This document shows, one piece after another, positions 1-6,544 of a stretch of 11,218 nt of DNA. The notes under the pieces are model-generated. The model was not told the origin of the DNA. It searched no databases and saw nothing but the letters and a program-made list of their open reading frames with translations. The stretch is from CAZQIC01 sp964593555 (GTDB lineage Bacteria > Bacteroidota > Bacteroidia > JAFLBG01), in the NCBI GenBank assembly GCA_964593555.1, contig CAZQIC010000145.1, positions 1-11,218 on the forward strand, in the 5' to 3' direction. Every line of letters starts with the position of its first letter. Position 1 is the first letter of the stretch. Position numbers and translations under genes: made by a program.

Positions 1-15
1 AACTTTTTTCTAACT

Positions 16-612
16 TTATGTTCTTAATATCTTATTCGGTATAAACTCTAATACATAAAATAAGTAAACAGTTATCTGAGGAAAATAAGCTACTAAACGA
101 TTGTTTAAAACATCCATCAATGTATTTATAATTAATCCCACCATTAATAAAAATCCTACAGACCCAATCATAGAAAATGACATTAACCTGTTCTTGATAA
201 ATTTCGCGAACCCTCTCTTAGGTTTAGCCTCAATGCCCCAAATATAATTTATGGAACTTTGTATTTCAGCAAATACACCTGATGCTCCTATTAATAAAAT
301 AATAAAACCTATTGCTGTTGCAAATACACCACCGTCCGTTAGCTTTACATTTTTTATCATTTCTTGTATCTCCAAAGCCGCCTCATCTCCGACTAAGCCG
401 TTTATTTGTCCAAAAATTTCACCTCTTACAGCGTCAGCACCAAAAAAGATTCCACATAATGAAATAATTATAATAAGTAAAGGAGGCAGGGAGAAAATTG
501 TATAGTACGATAAAGACGCACTTAGCTTTATGGCATTGTCATTTATAAATTCATTAAATGATCCTTTTAACAAATTCCATGTGTGTTTTGCAACGGTCTT
601 AATTTTTATCAT
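16..612 (-). CDS. YihY/BrkB-family inner-membrane protein, C-terminally truncated
   Basis: The start is the ATG at 612. The protein has a short cytoplasmic N-terminus, then a hydrophobic segment at residues 30-57 containing SASLSYYTIFSLPPLL, the conserved N-terminal block of YihY/BrkB proteins (an Ala/Ser-rich stretch, YYT, then SLPPLL). Further membrane segments lie at about 94-114, 145-165 and 178-190. Family members are usually about 280-320 residues with six membrane spans; this one has 198 residues and about four. The last residues after FYVLEF do not resemble the hydrophobic helix expected there, and the other two frames stop at once, so a single-base shift does not rescue it. The gene is broken, or the sequence near the left edge is wrong. 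The biochemical role of the family is unsettled (it was once misnamed ribonuclease BN). Family call confident, intactness not. Confidence 0.85.
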   Translation of the reverse strand: MIKIKTVAKHTWNLLKGSFNEFINDNAIKLSASLSYYTIFSLPPLLIIIISLCGIFFGADAVRGEIFGQINGLVGDEAALEIQEMIKNVKLTDGGVFATAIGFIILLIGASGVFAEIQSSINYIWGIEAKPKRGFAKFIKNRLMSFSMIGSVGFLLMVGLIINTLMDVLNNRLVAYFPQITVYLFYVLEFIPNKILRT

Positions 613-720
613 TTAAAGATTCAATTTGTTTTGTTGAAAATATTTTTCAGATGAATGGCTTTTAGATTCATGTTGGCAGAATGATTGCAATAAACAGTGT
701 ACCTTACATTTTGGTTGATA

Positions 721-728
721 CAAAATTA
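721..728 (-). promoter_or_regulatory. Possible Bacteroidota -7 promoter element for the BrkB-family gene
   Basis: Read on the minus strand this is TAATTTTG, an exact match to the Bacteroidota -7 consensus TAnnTTTG, about 110 bases upstream of the BrkB-family ATG at 612. I see no clear TTTG-type -33 element at the expected distance, and in DNA this AT-rich the 8-mer can occur by chance, so this is tentative. Confidence 0.3.
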
Positions 729-811
729 GAAATTTTATAATTAAATGTGTTATATAATGTATTAACCTGAGTTCGATTAATAAACAATAGAATATTAATA
801 AGAAATCAGCA

Positions 812-871
812 AAAAAACACTGTTAGTGTAAGTTTAGTTTGCAAACTAAACTTACACTAACAGTGTTTTTT
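812..871. terminator. Perfect 60-bp palindrome, probable bidirectional intrinsic terminator
   Basis: Two 30-base arms are exactly complementary with no unpaired centre: position 841 pairs with 842 outward to 812 with 871, every pair checked. The left arm begins with a run of six A and the right arm ends with six T, so transcripts in either direction would form a long hairpin followed by U residues. It lies downstream of the minus-strand genes at 1131-2123 and upstream of the BrkB-family gene, so it most likely ends transcription of the former. RNA read leftward from the peptide gene would reach it about 260 bases after that stop codon. Confidence 0.75.
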
Positions 872-1130
872 ACCGACTCTAAAATTATAGAAATATATTG
901 TCTATAATGGATACCGAAACACGAAGCATTTTTACACGTAATATGTTCAAAAACATTTAACGCATATGTTTCCAAAGACTGTTTCGTATACCCGGTTTAC
1001 CGAACTAATGCAGTCTGTAAGTTTGCCGTTGGCTTTGTTTATAAAAACGTTGTGTTTAGGCAATTGTACAGGGCATTTCTATTAAATTTACAGAATAAAA
1101 TCTGTGTAATATTCAATATCATTTTTTAAG
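872..1130. other. Non-coding gap between the palindrome and the peptide gene
   Basis: No supported gene is visible. A small inverted repeat (ACAGA at 1090-1094 against TCTGT at 1101-1105) just downstream of the peptide stop might act as a weak terminator on the minus strand. The plus strand has two short open stretches from about 908 to 1010 separated by stops, which I do not regard as coding. Confidence 0.4.
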
Positions 1131-1322
1131 TTAATTTATCCAGCATAAGACCCCTCCACAAAACGTTGGACCAAAAGAAGGTTTTGTTATTGAAGGACAA
1201 AGATGAACGGGAGTAGCGCAATAAGGGCCGCCAATACTTTTAGGGCCGGTATAAGATTGATTAGCTCCACCCTGTATAGTCAAGGCCGATTTTTCATTTG
1301 TAGTTGTTACAAAGCTATTCAC
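1131..1322 (-). CDS. Candidate lanthipeptide-type RiPP precursor with Bacteroidota leader; start disrupted
   Basis: Read from the GTG at 1322 the product is 63 residues. It contains NSFVTTTNEKSALTIQGG, which resembles the leader end of Bacteroidota class I lanthipeptide (pinensin-like) precursors: a K-V-x-S-F-V-T motif, then a double glycine cleavage site. The putative core after Gly19 is 44 residues with four cysteines (35, 42, 55, 60) and many Ser/Thr, suitable for thioether rings. The leader clearly continues upstream in frame (KEKNEFSNFK precedes the GTG codon), but a TGA at 1355-1353 closes that frame before any ATG, GTG or TTG. The TTG at 1356-1354 is one base out of frame: removing one A from the A7 run (minus-strand sense of 1342-1348) gives MKRKNEFSNFKV, the expected leader. 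So the start is mutated, mis-sequenced in a homopolymer, or reached by slippage. It lies about 60 bases downstream of the T9SS gene. No modifying enzyme gene is present in the window. Confidence 0.6.
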   Translation of the reverse strand: MNSFVTTTNEKSALTIQGGANQSYTGPKSIGGPYCATPVHLCPSITKPSFGPTFCGGVLCWIN

Positions 1323-1412
1323 TTTAAAGTTGCTAAATTCATTTTTTTCTTTTCAATTTTTTTTGTTTTTGATTGGTTAATGATTTTTTATTTGACAGTT
1401 TATCTTGAATTA

Positions 1413-2123
1413 TTACTTCACAAAATTTATTTTTTGGTTTACTCTTTTTTCTCCTGCTAACATATTCAGATAATAAATACCGGTAGATAAATTAAGTGTG
1501 TTCAGGTCAAGAGAAAGTGGTTGGTTTTTTTCCATATTGTTTTCGTATACCAAACTTCCGAAGGCATTGAATAATTTAACGGATACCGCTTCATTATCGT
1601 TTGATACATATTCAATGTTAACAATACCGGAAGTAGGGTTGGGGTATACGTTGAAATAATTTTTTTCCGTTTCGGAATCAATATCTGTGAAGATATTTTC
1701 CGGCAATTCTGTCATTGCTTGCGCATCACATTTTCTACAACTATTCAAAACAGGTTTGCAGCTTTTAACTGTAATAGGTTGGCTTACTGTAACAGAATTA
1801 TAAGTATAGAAAATGCTATGTGTTCCTATGCCTGCAGTAGCAGGATTAAACATATTGCCATTTACACCTGGACCAGAATATACTCCACCTGCAGGAGAGC
1901 CGCCGTTCAATGTGAATATAGGATCATTAACACATGTAAGCTTGAAAGAATTTAATGATACAGGTGTTGATGAGCCTGTTCTGAATCCATCACGGATATA
2001 ATTATTTGCAGTGGTCGCGGTATAAGCTGTTCTCCAGTTGCATTTTTCCTGTGTGCGTACTTCAGTTAAAAAAGCTTCCAGGGTGGCAGTACCTAGAATG
2101 GGAAAGAAAAATAATATTCGCAA
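1413..2123 (-). CDS. C-terminal part of a T9SS-sorted secreted protein
   Basis: The open frame runs from a TTG at 2123, with a stop codon just upstream, and has no signal peptide, so the N-terminal part of this exported protein is missing. Residues 68-109 carry GGSPAGGVYSGPGVNGNMF and AGIGTHSIFYTY, a motif seen in Ig-like repeats of large Bacteroidota adhesins and gliding-motility surface proteins. A Cys-rich linker (121-133) follows. Residues 157-236 are a type A T9SS sorting domain: FNVYPNPTSG at the start, KLFNAFGSLVYE in the middle, LSTGIYYLNM near the end and a final K. Such domains direct export through the outer membrane and attachment to the cell surface or release. Residues 1-60 are not recognised. 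The 5' end overlaps the opposing TPR-like open frame, whose own N-terminal part is also missing, so this is probably a broken gene. Confidence 0.75.
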   Translation of the reverse strand: MRILFFFPILGTATLEAFLTEVRTQEKCNWRTAYTATTANNYIRDGFRTGSSTPVSLNSFKLTCVNDPIFTLNGGSPAGGVYSGPGVNGNMFNPATAGIGTHSIFYTYNSVTVSQPITVKSCKPVLNSCRKCDAQAMTELPENIFTDIDSETEKNYFNVYPNPTSGIVNIEYVSNDNEAVSVKLFNAFGSLVYENNMEKNQPLSLDLNTLNLSTGIYYLNMLAGEKRVNQKINFVK

Positions 2124-3217
2124 TTGGGGTTAACATAGAACGCAGGCTGGAAACTATATTACAAGAGAGGAAGGTCGTTATTCGTAAAATAGAAAATTTG
2201 TCAGAATTTAATTCTATTAGTGATCGAATGCATTCCCTCATATACCAGGCCGGATTTTTAAGATCCAAAGAAACTCTTACAAGAGCGAAGGCTCTTATTA
2301 ATTTACCCACTATGAATTATGGCCAAAATACTATTTCCATAAAGGCCCGGCTCTATTACAATTTCATATTCATAATGTACTACGCATTTAGGAATGATTT
2401 GTTGAAAAGTTATGTCTACAGTAAACAGGATATTGACCTTCTTGAGAGTCATCCGGAATTCATTATTAACGATTTGGATAAATATATTTCAACACTTAAT
2501 AACTTTCACATTATTTGCACTTCTCTAAAAAAATATGGTGAGTCGGAGGAAGTAATTTTGAAATTGAAAGCCATAAATGAAACTTATGGCGTGTCTGTTC
2601 CATATAATCTTCGGGTTAAAATTTTTACATTAGTATATAAACTGCAAATGCAGTTGTATAGTGTTACCGGACAATTTGAACGAGCAATTAAAATGGTGGA
2701 GGAAATCAATAGCGGATTCAAGGATTACGGAGATAAAATAGAGGATATGAGTAAGGCGAGGTTGCTCTTTTATATAGTAAAAGTATATTTTGGAGCTAAG
2801 AAATACCGTGAATCGCTTAGGATAATAAATACGCTATTGAACAAGCATTACGATAAAATAACGGGTGATGTATCAGCCTGTCTGCATATCCTTAGCCTTT
2901 TGGCGCATTATGAATTAGGAAATAATAATGACTTTTTAACCAGCCAACTTAAGAGAACACATCGCCTTCTATACGAACAGAAAAACCTATATAGATTTGA
3001 AAAAACCATGCTTGAATTCATTAAACAATTGGCTCATAAGGGGGAGTTTAAACCTAATACACATTCATTTAAAAAATTAAAAAGCCAGCTCGTCGCTCTT
3101 CCTGGGAATTCGAAAAGCGGACAAGTAGCGGATACGTTTGACTTCATTTCCTGGATTGAAAGTAAAATTGAAAAACGCTCTTTTGCTGAAATTCTCAAAG
3201 AGAAATCTGGTCTTTAA
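2006..3217 (+). CDS. TPR-like helical-repeat protein of Bacteroidota, N-terminally truncated
   Basis: The longest open frame starts at the ATG at 2006, but its first 42 or so residues overlap the opposing T9SS gene and do not look like protein. Family-like sequence appears to begin near 2130 with NIERRLETILQERK. The first sensible internal ATG is at 2228 (Met75). The rest is an alpha-helical, TPR-like solenoid: GFLRSKETLTRAKALINLP, then paired helices with Tyr/Ala/Gly spacing (ALNNF-type helix starts, Q-x-Y-S-V-T-G-Q-F-E-R-A, KVYFGAKKYRESLRIIN), ending with FDFISWIESKIEKRSFAEI. This resembles a family of roughly 500-residue hypothetical TPR proteins common in Bacteroidota. By that comparison about 100 or more N-terminal residues are missing. 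There is no signal peptide or membrane segment in the remaining part, so it is probably cytoplasmic. Function unknown. Family resemblance is from memory and unverified. Confidence 0.65.
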   Translation: MQWSRYKLFSSCIFPVCVLQLKKLPGWQYLEWERKIIFAIGVNIERRLETILQERKVVIRKIENLSEFNSISDRMHSLIYQAGFLRSKETLTRAKALINLPTMNYGQNTISIKARLYYNFIFIMYYAFRNDLLKSYVYSKQDIDLLESHPEFIINDLDKYISTLNNFHIICTSLKKYGESEEVILKLKAINETYGVSVPYNLRVKIFTLVYKLQMQLYSVTGQFERAIKMVEEINSGFKDYGDKIEDMSKARLLFYIVKVYFGAKKYRESLRIINTLLNKHYDKITGDVSACLHILSLLAHYELGNNNDFLTSQLKRTHRLLYEQKNLYRFEKTMLEFIKQLAHKGEFKPNTHSFKKLKSQLVALPGNSKSGQVADTFDFISWIESKIEKRSFAEILKEKSGL

Positions 3218-3543
3218 TTTTATTTTAGTCAGTAATTGCGTTTATCAAGACCCTGGAAAGAGATAAACGAAATCCACTCTTAGAACACCTTGTTATCTTA
3301 ACCCGCCAGTTAGATCGTATAAAAAGAGATAACGCTAAGGAGATACATTACACCTCAATAAGATTGTCTGCGTAATCGGTTACTTACATTGCTTTTACAG
3401 ATTAATACAAAGCGTATAATTTTGAAAGGTATCTAGTCTGGTTCCGGGAAAGCATTTGCATTTAAAAGATTGGTATAATTTGCACGGAACTCGTGCGGGA
3501 TCATGCAAATAATCCCGTCAGCTGCACGTTCTCTTATAAGTAT
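3218..3543. other. Convergent intergenic region, 326 bp
   Basis: This separates the plus-strand TPR-like gene from the last gene of the minus-strand operon, so transcripts from both sides converge here. It holds a start-less open frame of 48 codons (3229-3375, plus) with protein-like composition, possibly a gene remnant, and a cluster of overlapping hairpins at 3478-3517 described separately. Nothing else is recognisable. Confidence 0.45.
3478..3517. repeat. Cluster of overlapping inverted repeats, possible terminator
   Basis: Three stems share sequence: GCACG/CGTGC with a 5-base loop (3482-3496), CGGGAT/ATCCCG with a 10-base loop (3496-3517), and a wider ATTTGCA/TGCAAAT pair (3478-3484 with 3504-3510). 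The wide stem excludes parts of the other two. GC content is high for this window. It lies about 26 bases downstream of the operon's last stop codon, so it could end transcription from either convergent gene, but there is no U run after either hairpin. A remnant of a mobile-element end is the alternative. Confidence 0.4.
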
Positions 3544-4305
3544 TTAATCTGTTATTAAATCAACTGCAGTTTCAATTGAGCTGGCATTTTTGCGATATCG
3601 CTTTTTTAGTTTGAACATTCTTACATCCTTAATTATTTCCTGAAAATCTATAGATAAACCTACAGATGAATAAAAGCCGTCAAGCGATAAATCCTTTACC
3701 CGATTTAAAAGCACTTTCCTATACCCAAACGCTGCCTTCAAGCCAATCCACCTGATCGGTTTAAAAGTTCCTGAAAGCCCAAAGTATGAGATCGCTATAA
3801 ACCCCGATTGTTTAGCTGTTGGCAAATCACCAAACTCCGATCTATAATTTAGTGTGTGCCCTCCAAAACCAAATTCCAAAGGCATACCTAATGAAAAAAA
3901 ACGGGTATCCTTATAGATAAATTCCAAATTTAGAGAACCATATTTTAAGTCGTATTGGCCTAGATATTCTATATCATTAAAATTCTTTTTTAAAGAAGGT
4001 AATTTTTTAGATGCATGGTAATAACCTAAAGTAACCCGAAGTTTATTCTTTAATAAAACGCCAGCATCAAGTCCGTTAAGGCTGAGTGTTTCATTATTTA
4101 AAAAACTTAATCTGTTGTCGAATCTAAATTGGGGCCGAATTAATTTCGGTTTCATAATTTTTATAGAGTCGGCCATAAACACTTTTTTTGTCATCTTTTT
4201 TTGAGCATTAATGTTTAATGCACAAAAAACAAAAAAATAAAAAAGTAAATTCTGCAGGGTTAAACGCACAATTGAAATTCCCTTATTTGCATTAATTTTT
4301 TTCAT
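3544..4305 (-). CDS. Small outer-membrane beta-barrel-like protein, last gene of the Mla operon
   Basis: The start at the ATG at 4305 gives 253 residues and overlaps the end of the TerB-like gene by 14 bases, indicating translation within one operon. Residues 1-34 form a Sec signal peptide: Lys/Arg-containing start, hydrophobic core LLFYFFVFCAL, and cleavage expected at NINA|Q. The mature part alternates polar and hydrophobic/aromatic residues in strand-like blocks (RVTLGYYHA, SLNLEFIYKD, PLEFGFGGHTLNYR, GLKAAFGYRKVLL, FYSSVGLSIDF), as in small Bacteroidota outer-membrane barrels. The C-terminal 30 residues are basic and not barrel-like. No specific family is recognised. Its operon position suggests the outer-membrane side of lipid transport, but that is inference from context only. 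Confidence 0.65.
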   Translation of the reverse strand: MKKINANKGISIVRLTLQNLLFYFFVFCALNINAQKKMTKKVFMADSIKIMKPKLIRPQFRFDNRLSFLNNETLSLNGLDAGVLLKNKLRVTLGYYHASKKLPSLKKNFNDIEYLGQYDLKYGSLNLEFIYKDTRFFSLGMPLEFGFGGHTLNYRSEFGDLPTAKQSGFIAISYFGLSGTFKPIRWIGLKAAFGYRKVLLNRVKDLSLDGFYSSVGLSIDFQEIIKDVRMFKLKKRYRKNASSIETAVDLITD

Positions 4306-4696
4306 AATACACAGGATCGCCGTTCAAAGGCTCAATATCCTTTTTAAACTTATCAATAAGGTTCATTTCCTCCAATGTAACCGGCGAGTAGGCCTCCGCC
4401 ATTTTTTCCATCACTTTTACAAAAGTTTCTTTTAGCTTTGGACTTAAGTAATGGCTGTTCAGCCGGATCTCATTCATTGCCCAATCGTAAGCGGTTTGAA
4501 CATCAACATATTTATCCTTTTCCAAGATTTGAAAAATAATATCAGAAAAATCAAAATTATTCTCATTGCAGCGTAACTCCGCTGCTACGATAGCCTTAAA
4601 TTTTTCATGCTCTTCTTTTTGTATTGCACCATCTGCGCATGCAACTGCATAAGCAAGTTCTCCTATTGCTGTGTGAAGATTTTGTAATGGTGTCAT
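4292..4696 (-). CDS. TerB-like domain protein
   Basis: The start is the ATG at 4696, 37 bases after the LEA_2-like gene. The 134-residue product is soluble and helical. Residues 12-45 contain GELAYAVACADGAIQKEE, the hallmark of the TerB/DjlA N-terminal fold: a helix ending in A-x-A-D-G, then a negatively charged I-x-x-E-E turn that can bind metal. A second helical pair follows (KDKYVDVQTAYDWAM, PKLKETFVKVMEKMAEAY, then EEMNLIDKFKKDI), matching the repeated half of TerB-like proteins. The domain is named from tellurite-resistance operons but is widespread as a membrane-stress accessory module, and there are no other ter genes here. It has no signal peptide, so is probably cytoplasmic. Its role in the transporter operon is unknown. 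Confidence 0.7.
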   Translation of the reverse strand: MTPLQNLHTAIGELAYAVACADGAIQKEEHEKFKAIVAAELRCNENNFDFSDIIFQILEKDKYVDVQTAYDWAMNEIRLNSHYLSPKLKETFVKVMEKMAEAYSPVTLEEMNLIDKFKKDIEPLNGDPVYYEKN

Positions 4697-4733
4697 AATT
4701 TTTAGTTTTAAAGGTTTATAATTAAAATGTGAG

Positions 4734-5603
4734 CTATTTTTTCAATTCCACTCTTCCTGTCTTGGTAATATTTACTTTAAAGGATTCGTTGATCGGCTCT
4801 GTCGACTCCAAAATCGCATTCAATACCAATGTATAACTATAACTATCCTGGTTCCTCATTATGTCATAAACTGTCTTTCCTAAATTATCTACGTTAATTT
4901 TTATTGGAAGTTCTATATAAGTTGTTTCCTTTGGTTTTATGTTGATTGTTTCGCCAGAGCTTCCTTTTAAATCCCCTTGGTTTAAAATTTTCATTGTGTA
5001 AGTCATATCCTTAATAGATAAAGTGACAGGGCCATAATTGACAATTTTAATTTTAGCGTTTGCATAAATAGATTTCCAACGAATCCTTTGCCATGTTATT
5101 TCCTCGATCTCCAATTCCGGGGGCTGCGGTATTTTTAATTTCGCCGATTTGTTTATCGGGATCTCAGCTTTTCCAAATGGGGTTGAAAATTGAATAGAGA
5201 CATTGATCGCATAATCTGCACTGTCGCTTATTTTTCTTTCTGCCTTCAGATCCTTTAAAATAGTAACGTACGGAATTTGTAAAGATAAATTCAGCGTGTC
5301 ATTTCCATGATCAGGCAACACTGCCCCTATAAATTGTTCGTTTTGTAAATATATTTTATCTAGTAGTGATATTTTATATTTCAATGTATCAATCCCAATT
5401 TCGAGGAACGATTTGTTTTTTATCACCAACCTAGAACTAATGTAAGATGTGTCATTTATTACTTTAATATTTATGTCCCCGATTTGCTCAACATCCGGAA
5501 CAAAATATTCCACAAGTTGAGACCGAAAAATAAAAAAAACTCCGCATGCAAGTATTGTTAAAACAAGAATAAAAATACCCAGGCGTACTATTATTCTTTT
5601 CAC
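4734..5603 (-). CDS. Membrane-anchored periplasmic protein with two LEA_2-like domains
   Basis: The start is a GTG at 5603 whose bases overlap the mlaD stop codon in the 4-base sequence GTGA, a sign of translational coupling. Residues 5-27 form one hydrophobic segment (RLGIFILVLTILACGVFFIF) that probably anchors the protein in the inner membrane with the rest in the periplasm. The Cys at 20 is not in a good lipobox and hydrophobic sequence continues after it, so a lipoprotein is less likely. The remainder falls into two similar beta-rich halves, about 40-150 and 163-283. Each has an I-x-V-x-N or IKIVNYG strand followed by polar strands, as in LEA_2/WHy domains, which have an immunoglobulin-like beta-sandwich fold. 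Immediate linkage to mlaD suggests work with the lipid transporter, for example as a periplasmic partner, though this is inferred. Confidence 0.65.
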   Translation of the reverse strand: MKRIIVRLGIFILVLTILACGVFFIFRSQLVEYFVPDVEQIGDINIKVINDTSYISSRLVIKNKSFLEIGIDTLKYKISLLDKIYLQNEQFIGAVLPDHGNDTLNLSLQIPYVTILKDLKAERKISDSADYAINVSIQFSTPFGKAEIPINKSAKLKIPQPPELEIEEITWQRIRWKSIYANAKIKIVNYGPVTLSIKDMTYTMKILNQGDLKGSSGETINIKPKETTYIELPIKINVDNLGKTVYDIMRNQDSYSYTLVLNAILESTEPINESFKVNITKTGRVELKK

Positions 5604-6541
5604 TTACTTTTCTTTTTAGATTCCTTTTTAAAATATTTTCTCAACAAAAAACTATGTTGAAGTGCCTCGAGGTCTTTATCCAGTTTTTTAGAACTGCTTT
5701 CCAAATTTGCGATTGTTGCTTTTAAATTTGCACCTGCTGCTTCATCATGCAGCATAACACCGACGGGGCTTTTGGAATTATTACTTGCATTTTTTAGATT
5801 ACTCACGAAAACTGCTGCAGTATCCGCAACACTGTGTAACTGTACAACAGAGGCTCTCAGGGAATTGAATATGATTGTATCGGTCACCAGGTCATTTGCC
5901 AGCGTTCCATCCCGGTTAAGTTTTGCAGTAAAATTGCTTAGAGAAGCGATAAGTTTTTGTGTATTTGCAGAAGCTGCCTGAAGTGAATGCGCTGTAGCAG
6001 CAATACTATTGTATAGAGAGTCACTGTTAAGCAACTTTCCAATAGTACCTTCTCCGCTTGCCAATTTTTTCGTGAGCGATAAAATATTCAGATTATTTTG
6101 TTGTAGTGTACTCATAATTTCTTCCGGCGACAACATTGTTTCATTTGCCAGCGAATCTCCTTCCTCGATTTCCCCGGCTAAAGAAGTTCCACCATAAATG
6201 ACCAGAATTTTATTTCCTATCAAACCATCGGTACTAACTTTAACCTTTGCATCTTTTCGGATATATTGTTTCGACTCTAAATTAATGTTCAGGTATACTT
6301 TTACCTGGGATTTCCCATAAAACTCTGTTTTTTTAACAGTTCCAATTTTTACACCGGAAAACCAAATATTATTTCCTGATGTCAAACCACTCACATCACC
6401 AAAAACTGTTGATACGACCATTTTCTTTTGAAATGTAGAGTGCAGGTTTCCTATTGCCAGTATCCCCAGAACAAGGAATAATATTCCCACAATAATAAAA
6501 ACACCCACTCCAATTGCTCGTTTATTCACCGGGTCATTCAT
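5600..6541 (-). CDS. mlaD: MlaD-family MCE protein (substrate-binding subunit of the lipid ABC transporter)
   Basis: The start at the ATG at 6541 lies 3 bases after the mlaF stop. The 313-residue protein has one N-terminal membrane helix (10-32) and an MCE domain at about 40-118: VFGDVSGLTSGNNIWFSGVK, the hallmark with V-x-G-L-x-x-G-x-x-V/I-x-x-x-G-V-x-I-G, then DAKVKVSTDGLIGNKILVI. MCE subunits form hexamers that carry phospholipid through a central pore in the periplasm. Escherichia coli MlaD has about 180 residues. This one has a long, mostly helical tail (138-298) containing three related segments at 165, 212 and 258 (GTIGKLLNSDSLY, GTLANDLVTDTII, SPVGVMLHDEAAG) spaced 46-47 residues apart, and a very basic C-terminus. 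The tail may form an extended helical tube. It probably acts with MlaE and MlaF. Confidence 0.92.
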   Translation of the reverse strand: MNDPVNKRAIGVGVFIIVGILFLVLGILAIGNLHSTFQKKMVVSTVFGDVSGLTSGNNIWFSGVKIGTVKKTEFYGKSQVKVYLNINLESKQYIRKDAKVKVSTDGLIGNKILVIYGGTSLAGEIEEGDSLANETMLSPEEIMSTLQQNNLNILSLTKKLASGEGTIGKLLNSDSLYNSIAATAHSLQAASANTQKLIASLSNFTAKLNRDGTLANDLVTDTIIFNSLRASVVQLHSVADTAAVFVSNLKNASNNSKSPVGVMLHDEAAGANLKATIANLESSSKKLDKDLEALQHSFLLRKYFKKESKKKSK

Positions 6542-6544
6542 AAC

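Noticed and set aside
908..1010. Two short plus-strand open stretches beginning MDTETRSIF
   Set aside because: Each is under 20 codons, they are separated by stops, and nothing is recognisable in them.
1013..1075. Resemblance of a GCCTAAACACAACG stretch (minus strand) to an integron attC end
   Set aside because: Only a few core bases match, no paired core site or hairpin of the right form was found, and there is no integrase in the window.
4292..4696. Reading the TerB-like gene as a tellurite-resistance system
   Set aside because: No terC, terD, terZ or other ter genes are present; the domain alone does not imply tellurite resistance.
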